DNA from: JAHEJA01 sp965656445
GTDB lineage: Bacteria > Pseudomonadota > Alphaproteobacteria > Rhodobacterales > Rhodobacteraceae
Length of the DNA: 28,475 bases
NCBI GenBank assembly: GCA_965656445.1
Contig: CBFHKO010000017.1
Coordinates: 1-28,475 of the forward strand
Reading direction: 5' to 3'
The position numbers and the translations under genes were made by a program. Positions within the stretch are counted from its first letter, which is position 1; each line of letters begins with the position of its first letter. Below the pieces are notes generated by a model. It worked only from the letters and a program-made list of their open reading frames with translations. It was not told the origin of the DNA and did no database searches. Shown here piece by piece: positions 24,588 to 28,475 of this stretch.

Positions 24588-25151
24588 TTACAGGGTATCG
24601 CGCGCGGCATGTAGGGCTTCTAATGCTTTGGCAATATGGATTTGCTGAATATTATAAGCCCCTTCTGCAACTCGAATGCGATGAGCGCGGATCATAACAT
24701 CACTTACACGGTGCCCTTCTGGAACAACAAAGGTATAGTAGGCGAGCTCAATGAGCAGCCCGAGTGGATCACGAAAATAGATTGATTTCATAAACCCGCG
24801 ATCTTTGGGACCAGCATAGGCAATTTTTCGTGCCTTCAAGCGATCTTCGACTTGTTCGAACGTCGCTTGGGAAAGTTCAAAGGCAAGGTGATGCACTGCA
24901 CCGATATCCTGAGGAACACGTTTATTCGCAGGCTCCCTCGTTTCATCCGTAAAGATCGTAATCAACCGCCCATCGCCGGGATCAAAATAGAGATGCGATT
25001 CATTGGGATCATCTAAATTGGGCTGTTCAAAGACGAAGGGCATCCCAAGGACACCTTGCCAAAAATCAATAGACACCTGGCGTGTTGCCCCAACTAGAGT
25101 AATATGATGCACGCCCTGCGTCGGGATCGTTGGAGTTGAATTGGTGGTCAT
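24588..25151 (-). CDS. VOC-family (glyoxalase / extradiol dioxygenase-like) metalloprotein
   Basis: This 187-residue cytoplasmic protein has two paired beta-alpha-beta-beta-beta modules of the vicinal-oxygen-chelate fold. Likely metal ligands are His16 (GVHHITL), His53 (ESHLYF), His87 or His88 (AVHHLAF) and Glu135 (LIELAYY). The phrases IYFRDPLGLLIELAY and DPGDGRLITIF are typical of ring-cleaving dioxygenase or glyoxalase-like members. A helical tail of about 45 residues extends past the fold. It is a single gene, divergent from the SRPBCC gene. The substrate is unknown. Confidence 0.88.
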   Translation of the reverse strand: MTTNSTPTIPTQGVHHITLVGATRQVSIDFWQGVLGMPFVFEQPNLDDPNESHLYFDPGDGRLITIFTDETREPANKRVPQDIGAVHHLAFELSQATFEQVEDRLKARKIAYAGPKDRGFMKSIYFRDPLGLLIELAYYTFVVPEGHRVSDVMIRAHRIRVAEGAYNIQQIHIAKALEALHAARDTL

Positions 25152-25441
25152 GCCTCTAGTCCTTTGAAGTCCGAAAGAATACGATGTAAAGCAATTAGAA
25201 CGTTACACAAACAATCAATAGCCAACAATAAATTTGAGATCTATTGCACTTTTGGTGCGCCTCGGAGCCGCCTTGTTGTGCTTAATAAGGAAATAAGTTG
25301 GCTTTGCGGCAGTCTCGCCATCGGCGGTGGATATGACGACAGGATTTTCCAACATATTCTGCGCTTAAAAAACCAAGGATTGAATAAAGCGGGCCGCATA
25401 CTTACCTCTTGGTTGAAACCTCCCGTGAAAGGACATCAATC
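25152..25441. promoter_or_regulatory. Divergent intergenic region between the VOC and SRPBCC genes
   Basis: These 290 bases lie between divergent start codons and should hold both promoters. A 93-codon plus-strand frame (25164-25445) crosses it but has no ribosome-binding site or family resemblance and runs into the next gene. I cannot place promoter boxes, and no clear hairpin or repeat was seen. Confidence 0.4.
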
Positions 25442-25903
25442 ATGAGCTGGCAGTCAAAATTAGAAAACCGCCCAGAACCAACCATTACCGAGTCTATTGA
25501 AATCGACGCAACACCAGAGGCAATATGGGCTGTTCTAACTGATTTTGACAAGCTTCCAGACTGGTGCAGCTCCTTTCAAGGAGTCGAAGGTGAAGTGGCT
25601 GCTGGAAAACGATCAACTGCCTTTTTCAAAAATCCTCTAACAGGTAAAAACATGGCCTTTGAACACGAAGTCGTCGTCTTTGAAGAAAATTGTGCGATGG
25701 GCTGGACTGGCAAAGCCTTCTTGGGCCGTGATGATTTCCATGTCTATAGCATCGAGCCATTAGCAAACGGCAAAAGCAAATTCATCCAAGAAGACGGATT
25801 ATATGGAAAACCGCGCAATTTTATGGTGACACTCACAGAAATGACAATCAGACGCGCCTACAAACAGTTCAACAAAGAACTAAAAGCCCGTGTTGAAGGT
25901 TGA
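25442..25903 (+). CDS. SRPBCC (START-like) family protein
   Basis: This 153-residue cytoplasmic protein has the helix-grip fold pattern of the polyketide cyclase/dehydrase (SRPBCC) family. An opening ESIEIDATPEAIWAVLTDF segment (about 17-35) is followed by LPDWCSSF, a middle MGWTGKAF segment, and a long C-terminal amphipathic helix. Such proteins bind hydrophobic ligands. The ATG at 25442 follows an AAAGGA site; an upstream start at 25409 is less likely. It ends beside a GAAAAATTTTTC palindrome (25904-25915) whose role is unclear. The ligand is unknown. Confidence 0.88.
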   Translation: MSWQSKLENRPEPTITESIEIDATPEAIWAVLTDFDKLPDWCSSFQGVEGEVAAGKRSTAFFKNPLTGKNMAFEHEVVVFEENCAMGWTGKAFLGRDDFHVYSIEPLANGKSKFIQEDGLYGKPRNFMVTLTEMTIRRAYKQFNKELKARVEG

Positions 25904-26263
25904 GAAAAATTTTTCATGAACGCAAGTTCTCCGCAATTCTGTTTCATGTAGGATGAAAAATCGTTCGATCACGAGACAACTCTGCTTTAGAGGCAAGAAA
26001 TTATACCCAATACACCACGTGAGTTTTAGCCAACACTCTCAAGCATTCTACCATAAAACTAGGCATTCTGACCTCAACAAAAGAAGAGGTACTCCTTTAA
26101 ATGAGACGTTCAAACATGTTTTGGTCAAATTGCCGTCAATACTTGCTTGCGATTTCTCTGTTTTTTGAGCAAACGTCTTATTGTTTAAGGGCGCCAACGA
26201 TAGGTCCCGAATATTCAACAACATATCTCCGTCGCGACAAGTTCGAATGCTTGGAACCCACAC
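25904..26263. other. AT-rich stretch without a supported gene
   Basis: These 360 bases separate the SRPBCC gene from waaA. Apart from the 12-base palindrome just after the SRPBCC stop, I see no hairpin with a T run and no family-like reading frame; 71-codon frames on both strands look random. The promoter of waaA is presumably at the right end. Base composition shifts towards AT here, the left edge of a compositionally distinct segment. Confidence 0.5.
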
Positions 26264-27601
26264 ATGACCAATGAAAAAAATTCAAATATATTGCCTTGGT
26301 TGCTGAGGGTCTATCTAATATTTTCAAAATCTAATGCTATTCTTTATCGTTATCTGCTAAGAAACCGATTAAAGAAAGGTAAGGAAGATCCAGAGCGAGT
26401 AAGCGAGCGCTTAGGGCAAACCTCAAGGCCTCGACCCGATGGGAACTTGATTTGGTTCAATGCAGTATCAATAGGTGAAGCTTTAGCCCTTCAGCCAGTT
26501 ATTGATAATCTATTAGGTCGAGATGGCAGTCTAAACATTTTGGTTACGACTACAACAGTGACATCAGCTAAAATTATGGAGGAGGTACTTCCAGATAGAG
26601 CAATTCATCAATTTTGCCCTGTTGATACTGAGTGCGCTGTAACCTCATTTTTGGATCATTGGCGTCCCGATACTGCTGTTTGGTGCGAAAGCGAACTTTG
26701 GCCACGTTTGATTATTCAAACAACCAATCGCGCAATTCCCATGTACATAATCAACGCTAGAATTTCTTCGCGTAGTGCAAAAACATGGCAAAAGTTTCCA
26801 AAAACTATAAAGGCAATTTTAAACAACTTTGACACAATTTTTGTTAATGACAAAGGCACCTTGAACGTTATCAACAAGATTGGAGTAGACGAGGAAAAAT
26901 TGGTTTTGTCTGGTTCTACCAAAGAAACCAAAATTGCCTTATCCTATTGCCAGACAGACTTCGATGGGATTAGGTCTCAGATCGGGCCCAGAAATGTTTG
27001 GCTCGCCGCATCAACCCATGATGGTGAAGAAGAAATCTTATTTGAAGCACACAAATTGCTTGCATTGGAAATGACAAGCCCTCCGTTGTTGATACTTGCA
27101 CCCAGGCATCCAAATCGTGCTAATGGCATATCTAAGCTTGCAAACTTAAACGGTTTACATGTTGCTCTTCGCTCGAAGTCAGATCCAATAGATAAAGGTA
27201 CCGACGTATATATTGCAGACACGCTGGGAGAAATGGGTTTATGGTACAACCTTTCAACTGTGTCATTTGTCGGCGGGTCTCTCGTTGAAGTTGGCGGTCA
27301 CAATCCATATGAACCGATCGCTTGTTCATCAGCGATTATAACAGGGCCAAACGTCCACAATTTTAGAGAAATTTATGGTGATCTACTCGCCAATAATGCT
27401 TGCCAAGTAGCAAAAAATGCCAGCGAAATTTCTTCCTCGATCAAGCTTTTGTTAGACACAGAAATTAACAGAAAGCAAATTTCGCATGCTAAGTCTTTAA
27501 TCAATGAAACCAGTACTGCTACTGACCTAATTTCAGATAAAATTTCGGCAAACATTACTTCTACATTTGGTGATTTGAATAAAGGTGATCCTGCTTATTA
27601 G
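26264..27601 (+). CDS. waaA: Kdo transferase (3-deoxy-D-manno-octulosonate transferase, GT30)
   Basis: This 445-residue inner-membrane-associated glycosyltransferase would add Kdo from CMP-Kdo to lipid A precursor or a related acceptor. Family landmarks appear in order: RGKEDPERxxERLG-like segment near 38-51, the SIGE motif with catalytic Glu72, FCPVD, ESELWP, an ASTHDGEEE segment, APRHPNR, ADTLGEMGLWY, and VGGSL followed by GGHNPYEP. It is full length. Codon use is much more AT-rich than in the genes left of 24 kb, and no other lipopolysaccharide gene is adjacent, so it may be an acquired or second copy. The start ATG at 26264 has no strong ribosome-binding site, so a nearby alternative is possible. 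Confidence 0.93.
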   Translation: MTNEKNSNILPWLLRVYLIFSKSNAILYRYLLRNRLKKGKEDPERVSERLGQTSRPRPDGNLIWFNAVSIGEALALQPVIDNLLGRDGSLNILVTTTTVTSAKIMEEVLPDRAIHQFCPVDTECAVTSFLDHWRPDTAVWCESELWPRLIIQTTNRAIPMYIINARISSRSAKTWQKFPKTIKAILNNFDTIFVNDKGTLNVINKIGVDEEKLVLSGSTKETKIALSYCQTDFDGIRSQIGPRNVWLAASTHDGEEEILFEAHKLLALEMTSPPLLILAPRHPNRANGISKLANLNGLHVALRSKSDPIDKGTDVYIADTLGEMGLWYNLSTVSFVGGSLVEVGGHNPYEPIACSSAIITGPNVHNFREIYGDLLANNACQVAKNASEISSSIKLLLDTEINRKQISHAKSLINETSTATDLISDKISANITSTFGDLNKGDPAY

Positions 27602-27622
27602 AGCAATTTGCAGGCAACGTAA

Positions 27623-27962
27623 GATGGACTAGAGTTTAATCTAGACTGCAAACCTAATCGGTTATTATGTGCCGACTTAGGCTTGAATATGGATCAATAT
27701 GTTATGAGTCTAATAGGAACACTCAACATTGCAAAAGGTCGACCGTTTGCAGATCCAAGCCAGCATTTCAGAACCCGTCTCTTAGGCGTTATAATGGATA
27801 CATTCATTCTTCAACGGTCGCCACAGCCTTTACATCACCCGGTTGTCGCGCTCAGTACGCTTCATGCGCCGAGCCATAGCACGGCGCTTTCACCAACTGG
27901 CCGATTTTGAAGTGCTGGTTGGTGAAATTGCTCTGCGTCTTTTACAGAGAGGCGAAAATTGA
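27623..27962 (+). pseudogene. Probable decayed coding fragment split between two reading frames
   Basis: One frame is open from 27623 through an ATG at 27689 and reads protein-like up to about 27803 (GTLNIAKGRPFADPSQHF in its middle). A second frame, open from 27795 to a TGA at 27960-27962, then takes over with a basic, helical segment ending EIALRLLQRGEN. Joined by a frameshift near 27800 they would make about 110 residues. I do not recognise the family. It could instead be chance, since the first frame also continues to 27910. Confidence 0.27.
27888..27927. repeat. Inverted repeat of 10 bp arms
   Basis: TTTCACCAAC at 27888-27897 is an exact inverted copy of GTTGGTGAAA at 27918-27927, with 20 bases between. 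It lies inside the possible decayed fragment and has no T run after it. It may be a chance dyad, a structure in an RNA or a trace of a small mobile element. Apart from this and the fragment, the 474 bases between waaA and the next gene hold nothing I can support. Confidence 0.4.
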
Positions 27963-28075
27963 TCTCGCAATAGTGAGGCAAATAAAGTCCTACAAAGTAT
28001 CACATCAGGAAAAAATGTTCCAATGTTGATATATTTTTTTGGAAAAGCTATCGTAATGATTTTCGGAAGGTAATT

Positions 28076-28405
28076 ATGGCGTTGAAGTCAAATAAAGCTT
28101 TTAAAGCAGTTTATGGACTAGCTCTTCTAACCGGAGTATTTTTGTCTTCTGCGAACATCGGTGCCGCTCAGAATGCTTGTGACCGATCCGCGATTAAGGC
28201 AACTCGTTTCAAAAAGGAATTGTTAGTGACTTTTCCTGGGTTTCCATCTGTTGACCTACGTACGAATAGAAGTTGTGATTTAATATCAAAGTGCAAATTT
28301 GATCTTAGGTCGGTGGTTAACAACGAACATCAAATTCACGCCTCTTATAGTACCAGCAATTTTTGCGGGTCGTCCAAATTATTGGTGTCGGTCGTCAGTG
28401 TCTAA
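28076..28405 (+). CDS. Small secreted protein of unknown function with four cysteines
   Basis: This 109-residue protein has a classic signal peptide (basic residues, hydrophobic core about 12-24, cleavage near Ala-Ala-Gln at 30-32). The mature part has cysteines at 35, 67, 73 and 97, which could make two disulfides, and is otherwise basic with beta-type stretches. A good AAGGT site lies 4-5 bases before the ATG. No family is recognised. It stands alone in the AT-rich right-hand segment. Confidence 0.65.
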   Translation: MALKSNKAFKAVYGLALLTGVFLSSANIGAAQNACDRSAIKATRFKKELLVTFPGFPSVDLRTNRSCDLISKCKFDLRSVVNNEHQIHASYSTSNFCGSSKLLVSVVSV

Positions 28406-28475
28406 CGTCATCGCCTTTGGGACAGATTTGTTGAATTGAGTTAGGAGGATTTCTGGTTCATCGTAACCTTCATGG

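Noticed and set aside
25164..25445. Plus-strand frame of 93 codons before the SRPBCC gene
   Set aside because: It has no ribosome-binding site, no recognisable family and overlaps the next gene's start.
28406..28475. AGGAGG at 28443-28448 as the start of a further gene
   Set aside because: No start codon lies at proper spacing before the window ends, so no gene can be supported.

Overview
The window looks like the chromosome of a marine alphaproteobacterium, most likely a member of the Rhodobacterales (Roseobacter group). This rests on recognised protein families and on the frequent pairing of TRAP transporters with catabolic operons in that group. I could not run a search, so the taxonomy is inference. 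By eye, base composition is moderate up to about 23.9 kb. It becomes clearly AT-richer from about 25.9 kb to the right edge.

Layout. (1) 1-217: an AT-rich, hairpin-bearing non-coding stretch with two perfect DnaA boxes, a possible replication origin or DnaA-binding site. (2) 218-3713: a surface-type lipoprotein (minus strand) diverging from a DEAD-box RNA helicase with an RGG-type tail, which ends in a clear intrinsic terminator. (3) 3757-12040: a catabolic locus. A PhyH-type Fe/2-oxoglutarate dioxygenase (plus) converges on a Gfo/Idh/MocA protein and a GntR/UTRA regulator (minus). From a shared divergent promoter region run an SsuD-type FMNH2-dependent alkanesulfonate monooxygenase, an aldo-keto reductase, a flavin reductase and a complete TRAP transporter (DctQ, DctM, DctP), followed by a terminator. 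(4) 12070-16165: a Sel1-repeat protein and a MauG/cytochrome c peroxidase-like diheme protein with overlapping divergent 5' ends, then a TPP-dependent enzyme and a YdeI-like protein translationally coupled on the minus strand. (5) 16204-23912: a minus-strand operon of three exported DUF11-repeat proteins of 237, about 323 and 996 residues, ending in a large outer-membrane beta-barrel gene. An in-frame TAA cuts off that gene's last 53 codons, which encode the conserved terminal barrel strands. (6) 23913-28475: a non-coding stretch rich in palindromes, a VOC-family protein, an SRPBCC protein, an AT-rich Kdo-transferase gene (waaA), a decayed coding fragment and a small secreted cysteine-containing protein.

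How the genes may work together. The monooxygenase / aldo-keto reductase / flavin reductase trio has the same composition, and as I recall the same order, as smoC-smoB-smoA of the oxidative sulfoquinovose (sulfo-SMO) pathway. Here it sits with a TRAP importer instead of an ABC importer, a Gfo/Idh-fold protein that could be an NAD-dependent sulfoquinovosidase, and a PhyH dioxygenase. The substrate is not proven; oxidative desulfonation of sulfoquinovose or another sugar-like sulfonate is the leading hypothesis. The DUF11 and beta-barrel operon looks like an undescribed surface or secretion system. I see no tRNA, rRNA, CRISPR array or complete insertion sequence.
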